A stretch of DNA of 64,000 bases from Marinilabiliales bacterium (GCA_002869385.1 PKTB01000004.1:1-64000), one strand, 5' to 3'; shown: positions 51,214 to 62,199, counted from the stretch's first letter. Numbers and translations are program-made. The notes: generated by a model not told the origin, from the sequence alone.

Positions 51214-52628
51214 TCTGATTCCAACATTGCTTTTTCTTCATCAATAAGCTTCTTCAGATAACCTTCAGATAATTTCTGTAATAATCTATCATTATCAAGG
51301 GCATCATAAAACTCAGATGAGACATTCTCTTCAAACTGCTTCTTCCAAAATTTTACTGATTCAAAATTCTGGTTATAATTAATATCAATATCATGATTAA
51401 ATTGATAAAATATTGAATATGCACTTAAAGGATTTTGTGATTTTGACTGGTGTTCCTCATCAAAATGAGAAGACAACGCCTCATGATAGTCACCATTTTG
51501 ATACTTAAGAGGAATATCTTCTATTTCATAAATAACAGGAACATAAGGATGAATACATGGATTTAAAGGTGCCCACCAAACACAATAATCAGTTTCAAAC
51601 TCTTCATTATTAAAAAATTCTGTTACAAGACTAAACTTTGTACCATGATTACATATTCTATGGACTATATTTTCGTAAGGTGAATTATGCAAATCTAAAT
51701 TAGTTTCAAAATCTGTATCTTCATAATGTGACGAAAGAACTGTCATAATATCATGTTTGGAAATCTTTCTGCCAGGGTTAAAAGAAAATGGAAAGTTCTC
51801 ACCATAACTGTATATTTTATCATCAAGTTGGTTTAAACCGGACCAATGCCTTGCAATATTCCCCATTGAATAGTTTGTGCCAAGGTCTCCGTAAATATTT
51901 CTAAAGTTAAATTCCTCTCCTGTACTTTGATCGTACCAGCCTCTTAAAACAGCATATGAAATAATATCCTTACTTGCTAAAAAGTTTGCAGTATCTGTTA
52001 AGTCCACTTCCTGAATTGTATAGTAATTTGGTATTATTGCTACTTCATGATCCGGGACTCGTTGAGCAATCCAACGCTTACCCTGAACAACAGACATTAA
52101 CCATGCCTCATTTTTATCAGCAATTATATAAGTTCTGCCTGATGATTCATATCCGTACTCTTCAATAAGATTTCCAGCAATTAACACTCCCTGACGTGCA
52201 CAATCTGCTCTTTCTACAATCAAACGTCGCAAATAAAAACCAATAAACCCACTTGCAGTATCCTCTTTTGACATGCATGCATCCGAACAAACACTTACAC
52301 CATGTTCGTTTACTAAATAATCCCCAAATTTCTCAGTAGGAGTTTGCCACCATAAATATCCATAAGTATAATCCACTTGGGGAATAAGCTCTCCACAGAT
52401 TAACTTAATCATTTCCCCATCTTTGTGATTCCTTGGTTCTACTTTATAAATATTTATAATCATATCACCCCAATCATCTTCATTATGTCCAATAATCACA
52501 GAACCTGTTTCGGCAACATCTTTACCTACAGCAATCGTATAACAATTATAATCTTGTATTTCTTCTTTTTGTGCAACAAGTATCTGAACAAAAAAAAGGA
52601 AAACGAATACCAGAATATTTGTTTTCAT
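51210..52628 (-). CDS. Secreted peptidase C69-family hydrolase
   Basis: The start is taken at the Met at 52628 (MKTNILVFVFLFFVQILVAQ), which gives a clean signal peptide ahead of the nucleophile region; an ATG at 52649 adds seven residues. The N-terminal Ntn-hydrolase signature is DYNCYTIAVGKD...SVIIGHNEDDWGD, with Cys as the presumed nucleophile after processing. Family C69 holds dipeptidases that act on small peptides. The C-terminal region is about 200 residues longer than the catalytic core. It is convergent with the transketolase subunit and ends in TAA at 51210-51212. The gene is intact. Confidence 0.82.
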   Translation of the reverse strand: MKTNILVFVFLFFVQILVAQKEEIQDYNCYTIAVGKDVAETGSVIIGHNEDDWGDMIINIYKVEPRNHKDGEMIKLICGELIPQVDYTYGYLWWQTPTEKFGDYLVNEHGVSVCSDACMSKEDTASGFIGFYLRRLIVERADCARQGVLIAGNLIEEYGYESSGRTYIIADKNEAWLMSVVQGKRWIAQRVPDHEVAIIPNYYTIQEVDLTDTANFLASKDIISYAVLRGWYDQSTGEEFNFRNIYGDLGTNYSMGNIARHWSGLNQLDDKIYSYGENFPFSFNPGRKISKHDIMTVLSSHYEDTDFETNLDLHNSPYENIVHRICNHGTKFSLVTEFFNNEEFETDYCVWWAPLNPCIHPYVPVIYEIEDIPLKYQNGDYHEALSSHFDEEHQSKSQNPLSAYSIFYQFNHDIDINYNQNFESVKFWKKQFEENVSSEFYDALDNDRLLQKLSEGYLKKLIDEEKAMLESD

Positions 52629-52638
52629 AAAAATATAT

Positions 52639-53217
52639 TTAACACCCATTAACTAAATGTTCGATTAAGGTTTTTACTCCAATTGCAATAAGAAACAACC
52701 CACCTATTATTTCAACTGGAAATCTTCGTATTTTCTTTCTTATTACATTACCACTAACTAATCCAAAATAAGAAAAAGCCATAGTGACGATAAAAATAAT
52801 AGCTGCAGATATCCAAATATTTAATCCAACAAAAGACAAACTAACCCCTACTGCTGCTGCATCAATACTTGTAGCGATTCCAAGACCTGTTACTACAAAA
52901 AAGCTATTCATATTTATTTCAGGCTTTTCTTCATGTTCTTTATGTACTATCCCTTCATAAAGCATTTTCCCACCAATAATCAATAATAAACCAAATGCTA
53001 TCCAATGGTCAAATTCCGCCAGATATTTTCCAAGTTCTGTACCTGCAGCCCATCCGGCAATTGCAAATCCTGCCTGTATAAAACCTAAAGTAAAAGCAAA
53101 CCTAATAAATACAAAGAGATTCTTCCTCTTGCATGTAGATGCTGCAGCTAAAGACACTGTTAAGCTATCCATTGATAGACCTATTGCAATCAATAATATC
53201 TCCAAGAATTCTTTCAT
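52639..53217 (-). CDS. mntP: Putative manganese efflux pump
   Basis: MntP exports Mn2+ across the inner membrane. The 192-residue protein has six transmembrane segments and the paired conserved motifs GLSMDSLTVSLA (residues 14-25) and GIATSIDAAAVGVSL (113-127), each with the acidic residue that binds the metal, and it ends with GVKTLIEHL. No yybP-ykoY riboswitch was evident in the ~260 bp upstream. The gene is intact. Confidence 0.87.
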   Translation of the reverse strand: MKEFLEILLIAIGLSMDSLTVSLAAASTCKRKNLFVFIRFAFTLGFIQAGFAIAGWAAGTELGKYLAEFDHWIAFGLLLIIGGKMLYEGIVHKEHEEKPEINMNSFFVVTGLGIATSIDAAAVGVSLSFVGLNIWISAAIIFIVTMAFSYFGLVSGNVIRKKIRRFPVEIIGGLFLIAIGVKTLIEHLVNGC

Positions 53218-53322
53218 ACAGTGTAAAAATACAAAACAGTTTGTGATTCACCATAAGTAATTGAATTTTAATCAATGTCTTGAGCAAAATAAATAAGATG
53301 TATGTTTTTTTCTAAAAACTGC

Positions 53323-53351
53323 TTGAAATAAAAAAAAAAGGCTTATTTTTG
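53323..53351 (+). promoter_or_regulatory. Promoter for the giant adhesin gene
   Basis: TTG at 53323-53325 and TATTTTTG at 53344-53351 fit the Bacteroidota -33 and -7 elements with an 18-bp gap. The leader to the ATG at 53482 is about 125 nt, long enough to hold regulation, though I see no riboswitch. Confidence 0.5.
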
Positions 53352-53481
53352 CTTATGTAAAAAGAGAACGAGGAAGATAGCATTGAATGTATGAGACAAA
53401 GTGAGATAGATTATAAATAGTCTTCTTCAATTATTAGGCATTTTTAGGAAAAGAGAATCTTAAGAAATAAATTATATTTTT

Positions 53482-56400
53482 ATGAAAACATTAAAATTTG
53501 TATTATCATGTTTGGTATTCTTATTAATCCAGACAACGCTTAGTGCACAATTGCTCTATAACAATGGTGTAAGTATTACCGTCAATGGTGGTGCTTTACT
53601 TTTTGTAGACGGAGCGGTGCAAAATGAAAGTGGGCAGATTGATGTTGATGACACCTCTGTTATCAGTGAAATGATTATTCAGGGGAATTTTACCAACAAT
53701 GCTACTGCCGGTGGAGACGGTTACTACAGAGTTACTGGTGACTGGATCAACAACAACACATTTAATGCCGGAACTGGTACTGTGTTTCTCGAAGGAGTTA
53801 CGCAATTACTTGATGGATCTGTTTCTACTTATTTTTATAATCTTGATTTAAGTGTAACAGGCGCCAAAACCCAAACAATAGATCAATATTGTACAGGAGT
53901 TTTAAGCCTTAATGACATTGAGTTAAAGACTGAAACCTTTGGGTTTTATGTTCAAAACACTAGTACTAGTGCAATTACGCTTACAACTGGTTTTGTGTCT
54001 AGTTTAAATGGAGGATTCCTATCAAGAAGAACAAATGTTTCTGACGTTTACTTATTCCCTGTTGGCTCTAGTGTTGGAACAACTAGGTATCGTCCTGTTG
54101 AGCTTACACCTAATGCTGTAACTGCAAATACTTATACCGTAAGGCTAGGTAATGTAGATGCAACAACAGAAGGATATGACAGAAGTTTAATGGCTTCCGG
54201 TTTATGTGAAATCAATCCTTTATTTTATCATCAAATAAATAGAACAAACGGTACAGCTGCAGTAGATTTAGATATTTATTATGACAATGTAGCAGACGGA
54301 GATTGGGAAGGCATTTCCAATTGGACTACCGGTCCCGATTTATGGGATATAATTTCAGGTAGTTCTACCACAGTTGGCGTACCTCTGTCTGTTGCCAGTG
54401 CTAATGCATGGAATGATTTTTCTGAAATTCCTTATGCACTTTATTCACCAATACCGGTTGCAGAGATAAGTACAAACTCCCCGGTTTGTGAAGGTGGCGA
54501 TGTTATTCTACAAGAAATTGGCGGAGATGCTGTAAGCTGGAGTTGGTCAGGACCTAATGGTTTTACTTCAACCGACCAAAATCCAACAATTAGCTCAGTA
54601 GATCCTGCAGCAAACGGAACATATACTGTAACGGTTACAAATGCTTATGGTTGTACCGCATCAGACTCGAAAAATGTTAAAATCGATGCAGCTGTTGATG
54701 CAACAATTACTCCTGACGGACCATTTTGTGTGACAGATGCTGCTGTAACACTAGTAGCAGCTTCAACAGGAGGAACCTGGTCTGGCACCGGAGTTTCCGG
54801 AAACACTTTTGACCCTGCTGTCGCCGGACCCGGTGATCATACAATTCAGTATGATGTTTCAAATGGTTCATGTTCAGATATGGATACAGAAATTTTCCAT
54901 GTTGATGATGACGTAGATGCAACAATAACACCTGTTGCTGACCTTTGTGAAACTGAAAGTACCATTACACTTACTGCTGTAGATGGTGGTGGAACATGGT
55001 CAGGTACCGGAGTATCTGGAAACACATTTGACCCAACTACTGCAGGGCCTGGTGACCATATTGTTCAATACGATATTATTAATGGTGCTTGTTCTGACAC
55101 AGATACAGAGACCATTCATGTTGATAGTGATGTTGATGCAACAATTGACCCAATTGCAGATCTTTGTATTTCTGAAAGTGCAATTACATTAACTGCTGCA
55201 GATTTAGGTGGAACTTGGTCTGGCACTGGAGTTTCAGGTGACACTTTTGACCCTTCAGTCGCGGGAGCAGGAGATTTTGTTATTCAATACGATATTATAA
55301 ATGGTGCTTGTTCAGATTCTGATACCGAAACTGTACATGTTGACACAGACGTTGACGCTACAATTACACCTATTGGTCCATTTTGTGATAGCGAAGCTGC
55401 TGTTGTTTTAACTGCTGTAGATGGTGGTGGAACATGGTCAGGTGATGGTGTTGTAGGAAACAACTTCGATCCTGGATCAGCTATTATTGGCTCTAACAAT
55501 GTTCAATATGATATTACTAGTGGAGCTTGTTCTGATTCAGACAATATTACTGTTACGGTAAATGCTGCTCCGATTACTCCTGTTACTAGTATCGACTGTA
55601 CAGGTGGTGTGGATGCAGGTACTATTACAATAACATCACCGGTTGGCGCTGATTATGAATACTCAATTGGTGGTCCATATCAGGCAAGTCCTGTTTTTGG
55701 CCCATTAACAAACGGTTCTTATACAGTTACTGTCCAGAACACAACATCTAGTTGTACAACTGCAGGCACTCCAATAAATCTTGATTGCGGTTGTTCAAAT
55801 CCAACATCATTAACATTATCTGCAACAACAGGAAGCACTTGTGGATTAGCTGCTTCTGAAGTAACTGCCAATACTTTTGGTGGAAGTGCAACTGAAGTTA
55901 CTCTCGGACATAATGGAAATGGAACTCTTAATCAAACACTTATAACTACAAGTCCTTTCGACTTTACATATACTCCTGATGCTGCTGACATTGGAAATAC
56001 TGTAACAATTACAGTTACAACTGACAATCCTGAAGGTTTACCATGTAGCGCATCTGTACAAACATATGTACTAACTGTACACGACCTACCAACTGCTACT
56101 GCCGGAAATTCAACTCCGATTTGTGATGGTGGAGACCTCACTTTAACTGAAACAGGAGGTGATGCAATTTCATGGTCTTGGGATGGACCAAATGCATTCT
56201 CTTCAAGTGATCACAATCCTGTATTAAATAGTATCTCAAGTACAGAAGACGGAACTTATAATGTTACAGTTCAAGACATTAATGGTTGTACAGCAACTGA
56301 CAATGTTTTAATAACAGTTAATCCTATTCCTGCAATTACACTTGGAAGTAACACACCAATTTGTGAAGGTTCAGACCTTAATCTTACAGAAACAGGTGGA

Positions 56401-59268
56401 GATGCAACAATATGGGCATGGACAGGACCAAACTCATTTGCTTCTGGAGACAACAATCCAACAATTGTTGCTGCAACCCCGGCTGCATCAGGAACCTATA
56501 CTTTGGTTGTAACAGATGCTAACGGATGTACGGCAACTGATAATACTTTAGTTCAGGTAGACACTGACGTTGACGCTACAATTACAACTGCAGGTCCGTT
56601 CTGTATTTCTGAAACCAGTATTACTCTTGTAGCAAATAGTACTGGCGGAACTTGGTCGGGAACTGGTGTAACTGGCGACATTTTTGACCCTTCAGCTGCT
56701 GGTGCAGGAGATCATATTATACAATATGATGTCACAAACGGTGCTTGCTCGGATTCTGATACCGAGACACTACATGTTGATACAGATGTAGATGCAACGA
56801 TAACTCCTGTTGGCCCATTCTGCGAATCTGAAACTGCAATTACTTTAACAGCTGTAGATGGAGGTGGAACATGGACAGGAGACGGTGTAACAGGTAACCA
56901 ATTTGATCCTGCTGCTGCTGGAGATGGTACGCATAATATTCAATATAATATTACAAATTGTGCTTGCTCCGATTCTGACAATATCGATATTACAGTTAAT
57001 GCAAATCCAGCAGTACCAACAACCAGTATTGACTGTACCGGTGGTGAAGATGCTGGTATTATTACTGTTACTGCTCCATTAGGTGTAAATTATGAATATA
57101 ATATTGGTTCCGGTTATCAGGCTTCTGTTGACTTTGGGCCTTTAACCAACGGAACTTACACTATAACTGTTCAGGATATAAATACAAGTTGTACTACAGA
57201 AGGTACTCTTATAAACTTAGATTGTGGTTGTGCTAACCCTCCAAGTTTAACGCTGGCTGCAAATTCAGGTAGTACATGTGGTACAGAGATAGTAACTCTT
57301 AATGGTAGTACATTCGGAGGCAGTGCAACTCAGGTTGACCTTATCCACAATGGAGCGGGAACTTTAGTTGCTGACCAATTTACAATTTCTCCATTTAGTT
57401 TCACATATATTCCTGATGCTGCGGATGCTGGATCAGATGTAACAATTACTATTACAACTAATAATCCAGATGGCTTACCTTGTGTTGCTGCTCTTGACTC
57501 ATATGTTATTACTGTTAATACTATTCCGGATGTTGTCTTAGGAAGTAACTCACCAATATGTGAAGGTGGAGATATTACTCTTTCTGAAACAGGTGGTGAT
57601 GCTATCTCATGGGATTGGACAGGTCCGGATTCATTTACATCCGGTGATCAAAACCCTTCAATTCTCGGAGCGACTACTGATGCTTCTGGCACATATACTG
57701 TCGTAATTGAAGATGCTAACACATGTACAAATACTGCTGATATTGAAGTAACGGTAAATGCAAATCCAACAATACCAACAGCATCTGTAGACTGTTCTGG
57801 AGGAACAGATAATGGAATTATTACTGTAACTACTCCATTAGGTGCAGAATACGAATATTCTATTGGTGGTCCATTCCAATCTGAAGTGACATTTGGATCC
57901 CTATCTAATGGAAACTACACATTAACAGTTACAGATATAAATACAAGCTGTACTTCAGTTAGTGATGTAATTAATGTAGATTGCGGATGTATTGATCCTC
58001 CTACATTAACTTTAGATGCTAATACTGCTTCTGCTTGTAGTACAGACGATGTTACTGTCTCCGGAAGTGAATTTGGTGGTAGTGCAACAGAAGTAACACT
58101 TGCACATAATGGAAATGGGACACTTGACCAAACAACAATATCATCAAGTCCATTTAGCTTTACATACACACCAGATGCAAGTGATATTGGAACCGATGTT
58201 ACAGTTACAATTACAACTGACAATCATAATGGCTCTCCATGCAGTGTCGCTGTTGAAACTGTTGTAATAACAATTTACGACGCTCCAACAGTTAATACAG
58301 GAAGCAATTCTCCAGTTTGTGAAGGCGATGATGTTACACTAAATGAAACGGGTGGTGATGCAATCGATTGGTCATGGGAAGGTCCAAATAGTTTTGCATC
58401 AACAGATCAAAATCCTACAATAACAGCTGCTACTACTTCAGCTATTGGATCTTATACTGTTACAATTACAGATGCAAATGGTTGTTCAGCATCAGATAAT
58501 GTAAGTGTTCTTGTTGTGGTTTCTTCTGATGCTACTATTACAGAACCTGGTAATATTTGTTCGGGAACTATTCCATTTGACCTCAATGCTGCAACAGCAG
58601 GTGGTACCTGGAGTGGAGACGGAGTTGACCCTGCAACTGGTGAATTTGATCCTGAAACTGCAGGTGTTGGCACACATGAAATTATCTATACAATTAGCGG
58701 TTCATGTGGAGATGCAGACACAATATATCTAAGTATTATTCAACAAGCTGATGCGTCAATAACTATTACAAGCGATTTGGATACCTTGTTTATATCCGAC
58801 CCTGCTGTAATTTTAACATCAAGCGACTTTGGCGGAACTTGGACAGGTGATGGCACAGATCCAATAACAGGAGAGTTTACCCCATCAATTGCTGATTTAG
58901 GTTCACATAATATTTATTATGAAATAGATGGTCCATGTGGAGATATTGATAGCATTTTAATTGTAATTATTCCAGACCCTATTCCTGATCTTGTTATTCC
59001 TGACGTATTAACTCCAAATAATGATGGATATAATGATACATGGAGAATTCAGGGAATCAGAGCATTTGAAAATGTAAACATTGTAATATTTAACCGTTGG
59101 GGAGACGAAGTCTTTGAGTTTACAGGAACAGGTGATGCTTATTTTGAATTGCAAAATCAATTCGATGGAATCAGAAACGGTAAAGAATTAACATTCGGCA
59201 CATATGTATATCTGCTCGAGCTGGATAATGAAGAAGTTTATAAAGGAACCCTAACAATCATTCGTTAA
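53482..59268 (+). CDS. Giant Ig-repeat adhesin (1,928 aa) with a gliding-type (CHU_C) sorting domain
   Basis: An intact 1,928-residue paralogue of the adhesin at 24630. Residues 1-23 are a signal peptide. Residues 24 to about 325 form the shared N-terminal domain (LLYNNGVSITVNGGALLFVDG...DQYCTGVL...FLSRRT...FPVGSSVG). Then come many Ig- and PKD-like units of two kinds, a GGTWSGTGVSGNTFDP type and a CEGGD.TL.ETGGDAISW.W.GPN.F type, arranged in larger repeated blocks with paired Cys. The C-terminus (residues about 1835-1928: VIPDVLTPNNDGYNDTWRI...FNRWGDEVFEF) is a type B T9SS sorting domain. It is followed by PorP/SprF and a fibre-like gene. Surface adhesion or assembly into an appendage is inferred. 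The absence of stops over nearly 5.8 kb contrasts with its neighbours. Confidence 0.85.
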   Translation: MKTLKFVLSCLVFLLIQTTLSAQLLYNNGVSITVNGGALLFVDGAVQNESGQIDVDDTSVISEMIIQGNFTNNATAGGDGYYRVTGDWINNNTFNAGTGTVFLEGVTQLLDGSVSTYFYNLDLSVTGAKTQTIDQYCTGVLSLNDIELKTETFGFYVQNTSTSAITLTTGFVSSLNGGFLSRRTNVSDVYLFPVGSSVGTTRYRPVELTPNAVTANTYTVRLGNVDATTEGYDRSLMASGLCEINPLFYHQINRTNGTAAVDLDIYYDNVADGDWEGISNWTTGPDLWDIISGSSTTVGVPLSVASANAWNDFSEIPYALYSPIPVAEISTNSPVCEGGDVILQEIGGDAVSWSWSGPNGFTSTDQNPTISSVDPAANGTYTVTVTNAYGCTASDSKNVKIDAAVDATITPDGPFCVTDAAVTLVAASTGGTWSGTGVSGNTFDPAVAGPGDHTIQYDVSNGSCSDMDTEIFHVDDDVDATITPVADLCETESTITLTAVDGGGTWSGTGVSGNTFDPTTAGPGDHIVQYDIINGACSDTDTETIHVDSDVDATIDPIADLCISESAITLTAADLGGTWSGTGVSGDTFDPSVAGAGDFVIQYDIINGACSDSDTETVHVDTDVDATITPIGPFCDSEAAVVLTAVDGGGTWSGDGVVGNNFDPGSAIIGSNNVQYDITSGACSDSDNITVTVNAAPITPVTSIDCTGGVDAGTITITSPVGADYEYSIGGPYQASPVFGPLTNGSYTVTVQNTTSSCTTAGTPINLDCGCSNPTSLTLSATTGSTCGLAASEVTANTFGGSATEVTLGHNGNGTLNQTLITTSPFDFTYTPDAADIGNTVTITVTTDNPEGLPCSASVQTYVLTVHDLPTATAGNSTPICDGGDLTLTETGGDAISWSWDGPNAFSSSDHNPVLNSISSTEDGTYNVTVQDINGCTATDNVLITVNPIPAITLGSNTPICEGSDLNLTETGGDATIWAWTGPNSFASGDNNPTIVAATPAASGTYTLVVTDANGCTATDNTLVQVDTDVDATITTAGPFCISETSITLVANSTGGTWSGTGVTGDIFDPSAAGAGDHIIQYDVTNGACSDSDTETLHVDTDVDATITPVGPFCESETAITLTAVDGGGTWTGDGVTGNQFDPAAAGDGTHNIQYNITNCACSDSDNIDITVNANPAVPTTSIDCTGGEDAGIITVTAPLGVNYEYNIGSGYQASVDFGPLTNGTYTITVQDINTSCTTEGTLINLDCGCANPPSLTLAANSGSTCGTEIVTLNGSTFGGSATQVDLIHNGAGTLVADQFTISPFSFTYIPDAADAGSDVTITITTNNPDGLPCVAALDSYVITVNTIPDVVLGSNSPICEGGDITLSETGGDAISWDWTGPDSFTSGDQNPSILGATTDASGTYTVVIEDANTCTNTADIEVTVNANPTIPTASVDCSGGTDNGIITVTTPLGAEYEYSIGGPFQSEVTFGSLSNGNYTLTVTDINTSCTSVSDVINVDCGCIDPPTLTLDANTASACSTDDVTVSGSEFGGSATEVTLAHNGNGTLDQTTISSSPFSFTYTPDASDIGTDVTVTITTDNHNGSPCSVAVETVVITIYDAPTVNTGSNSPVCEGDDVTLNETGGDAIDWSWEGPNSFASTDQNPTITAATTSAIGSYTVTITDANGCSASDNVSVLVVVSSDATITEPGNICSGTIPFDLNAATAGGTWSGDGVDPATGEFDPETAGVGTHEIIYTISGSCGDADTIYLSIIQQADASITITSDLDTLFISDPAVILTSSDFGGTWTGDGTDPITGEFTPSIADLGSHNIYYEIDGPCGDIDSILIVIIPDPIPDLVIPDVLTPNNDGYNDTWRIQGIRAFENVNIVIFNRWGDEVFEFTGTGDAYFELQNQFDGIRNGKELTFGTYVYLLELDNEEVYKGTLTIIR

Positions 59269-59279
59269 AATATACAGAT

Positions 59280-60194
59280 ATGAAAAAAATATTAATATTA
59301 TTAATCGCATTAGTTTGCTTGTCTGCAACAGGCTTTTCACAGCAATTACCATTGTACAGTCAGTACATGTTCAACAGGCTGTTATTAAACCCTGGTGTTA
59401 CAGGCAGCACAAATGCAATAGAAATTAGACTTACTGCTCGACAGCAATGGGTTGGAATTGACAGAGCCCCAAGCACTCAAATAATTAGTGGCCATTTAAA
59501 ATTAAAAAATGAAACAATGGGTGTAGGTGGAGTAATCTTTGCTGACAGATTTGGACCTGAGTCCAGAATAGGCTTCCAGGGGAATTACGCATATATTTTA
59601 CCTGTGTTTAACGAGGATGCCCGATTAGCTTTTGGTTTATCATTTCAAGTATTTCAATATCAAATGGACTACTCAAACTTCACATCTCTTGATGCTGATG
59701 ATCCGGTGTTGATGTATAATGTTGAAAATGCATGGTTACCAGAAAGTGATTTTGGTCTATATTTATATAGTGAAAAGTATTTTGCAGGTATTTCAGCTAA
59801 TCAGATGATAGAACTACCAGTAAAAATAGGTGGAGAATCAATTGAAATGAATTCACTCATAAGACATTATCACCTTATCGGAGGATATAAATTTAACCTT
59901 AGTTGAGATTTTGAACTCGAACCATCTACATTATTAAAAGGAACTTTCGTTACTCCTTTCCAAGCTGACATTAATCTTAAAGGTATTTATAGAAAAGATT
60001 ATTGGCTTGCACTTTCTTACAGAACATCAGGTGATATCATCACTATGGTTGGTTTAACATACAAAGATTTTGTTTTCGGTTTTGCTTATGATGTTGTGAC
60101 ATCTAAGTTGTCAAATTATCAAAGTGGAACTTTTGAACTTATGTTAGGATATGACATTACGTTTGGTGACGATTCCGGAAGAAGTAGATTTTAA
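59280..60194 (+). pseudogene. PorP/SprF-family outer-membrane protein, with an in-frame stop
   Basis: The 304-codon frame has a signal peptide (residues 1-21) and the family pattern QLPLYSQYMFNRLLLNPGVTGS near the start, with strands throughout (LTARQQWVGIDRAPSTQIISGH). PorP/SprF proteins assist surface delivery or anchoring of T9SS adhesins whose gene they follow, as here (11 bp after the adhesin). A TGA at 59904-59906 (codon 209) falls in FNLS-DFELEPSTLLKG, consistent with Gly (GGA), Asp or Asn. The last third of the barrel continues in frame to TAA at 60192. Confidence 0.85.
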
Positions 60195-60234
60195 TAATAA
60201 ACAGTAATTAGAAATAAAATAAAACCTTATAATT

Positions 60235-62190
60235 ATGAGAAACAAATTAAATAATTCAGGATTTCCATTTGAAAAGCTTTCCAAAGGAATGCACAATATC
60301 ATATGGATTTTTAGCCTAGTGACTTTAGTCGTATTTTCTAATATGACACAGGCTCAAAATGTTGGTGTAAACACTACTACTCCTGATGCATCTGCAATGT
60401 TAGATGTAGTATCAACAACATCGGGTATGTTGGTTCCAAGAATGACAATGGCACAAAGAGATGCTATTACATTACCAGCAACCAGTTTATTAATTTATCA
60501 ATCAGACAACACTCCTGGCTTTTACTATAACTCAGGAACCCCAGCGGCTCCTGTATGGGTAATGATTGGTGGTGGAGCTGCAGGTGAATGGACTGATGAA
60601 GGTGATTATTTACATCCTAATGAAAATACTGCTGCTCAAGTCTGGGAAGATAATGATATTTATGGATTTTATTATTCAGGCTTGGCTGACAATGCAGGAT
60701 ATTTTGAAAGCACAGAAACCTCCGTTGACAATACTGGTGTTTTTGGGGCTTGTGACAATACTGACTATTTCGGTTTTGGTGGTGTATTTTCAGGTGGATA
60801 TACCGGAGCTCAAGGGATTGTTATTCCTACAGGTGCTAATGAATACATTGGCGTTTCTGCTTATGTTGATGGTGGTACGGGAACAAATTATGGTGTTTAC
60901 TCTCAAGCCTTTAACGGTGGCTCAAACTTTGGTGTTGTTGGTGAAGTAGACGATGCTGCAGGTAATGGGATGTATGCAATAAATATTAATGCTACAGGAA
61001 CAGGATTGTTAGCTAGAGGTAATAATGCCACAGGTAGTTATTTAACTGGCGGTAGTGGTGTTGCAGGAAGCGGGACAAATGTTGGTGTATATGGTTATGG
61101 AGATGCAACAGCCCTTTCTTACGGTGTATACGGAACATCCGACGCTACAGACGGTGTTGGTCTTGCTGGTTTAGTAGACAATACTGATGGTTTTGGTGTT
61201 GATGGAAGAAATGTAAATGAAACAGGTACCGGAGTAATTGGTGTTGGAAATAACAGTACTCCAAACTTCCTTACAAGTGGCTCAGGTGGTGCCTTTAGTG
61301 GTGCAGACGGTATTCTTGGTGCTGCAACGAATGCAACAGGAACCGGTGTTATCGGTATTGGAAACAACCTTGGTTCAATCTCAACTCTTACTAACGGATC
61401 TGGTATAGCTGGTAATAGTAGCGCAGTAGGTGTTTACTGATGGGGTGATGCAACAGCTTCATCTTATGGCGTATATGGTACATCTGATGCTACTGATGGT
61501 ATAGGAACCCTGGGTGTTGTTGCTAGTGTAGATGCAAGTGCCGTAGGTGTTTATGGCGAATGCGGTGGTCCAGGTTGGGGCGGTATTTTCTTTGATGATC
61601 TTGGTGCAAATGGGGATATCTATGGTTCTACAAAGAACTTCCTTATTGATAACCCTGAAAACCCTGAGAATGAAATGCTAAGACACACTTGTATAGAGTC
61701 TGACGAAGCAATGGTTATTTACAGAGGTAAAGTCAAACTAAACGAAAATGGTGAAGCTATTGTTGAAATGCCTTCATATTTTAAATCATTAACCAAAGAA
61801 GATAAAGCTACTGTTCAAATAACTTGTGTAGGTCGCCCATTTGGAATTGGTTATGAATGGAATTCAGATTATAACTCTTTTGTAGTTTATGGTGATGCTC
61901 AACGTGAAATATCATGGATGGTAATGGCAGATAGAGATGATCCATATATGCAAAATAACAGAACTCCTGTAGTAATCAAAAAAGATGGTTCGTTTAAAGG
62001 CATTAAAGCTGGTTATTACCTTGATCCTGAATCTTACGGTCAACCTAAAGAAAAAGGTTATAAATATCTTATAACATCAGGGAAACTTGAAACAGAAACT
62101 CAAGAGTTAGGTAAAGTTGATAATGCAAAAAGTAATGCAAAAGAACAAAGCACTGTTAAAGAGCTTAAAAAACCTAAAAACATTAAATAA
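60235..62190 (+). pseudogene. Tail-fibre-like secreted protein, with an in-frame stop
   Basis: The 651-codon frame has a signal region (hydrophobic to about residue 41), then a head (NVGVNTTTPDASAMLDVV...MLVPRMT) paralogous to the fibre at 22896. A long shaft of GVYG-, GTGVIG- and GSGVAG-type repeats follows, with a C-terminal domain (DEAMVIYRGKVKLNENGEA...) shared with other Bacteroidota fibre proteins. A TGA at 61438-61440 (codon 402) falls in AVGVY-WGDATASSYGVYG. The upstream copy of the same repeat reads GVYGYGDATALSYGVYG, so Gly (GGA to TGA) is expected. It closes the adhesin-PorP-fibre module. Confidence 0.8.
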
Positions 62191-62199
62191 TTTATTTGT

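Noticed and set aside
10184..61440. Selenocysteine at the seven internal TGA codons
   Set aside because: The expected residue is Gly rather than Cys at the well-conserved sites, no SECIS-like hairpin follows consistently, and TAA and TAG occur in the same way.
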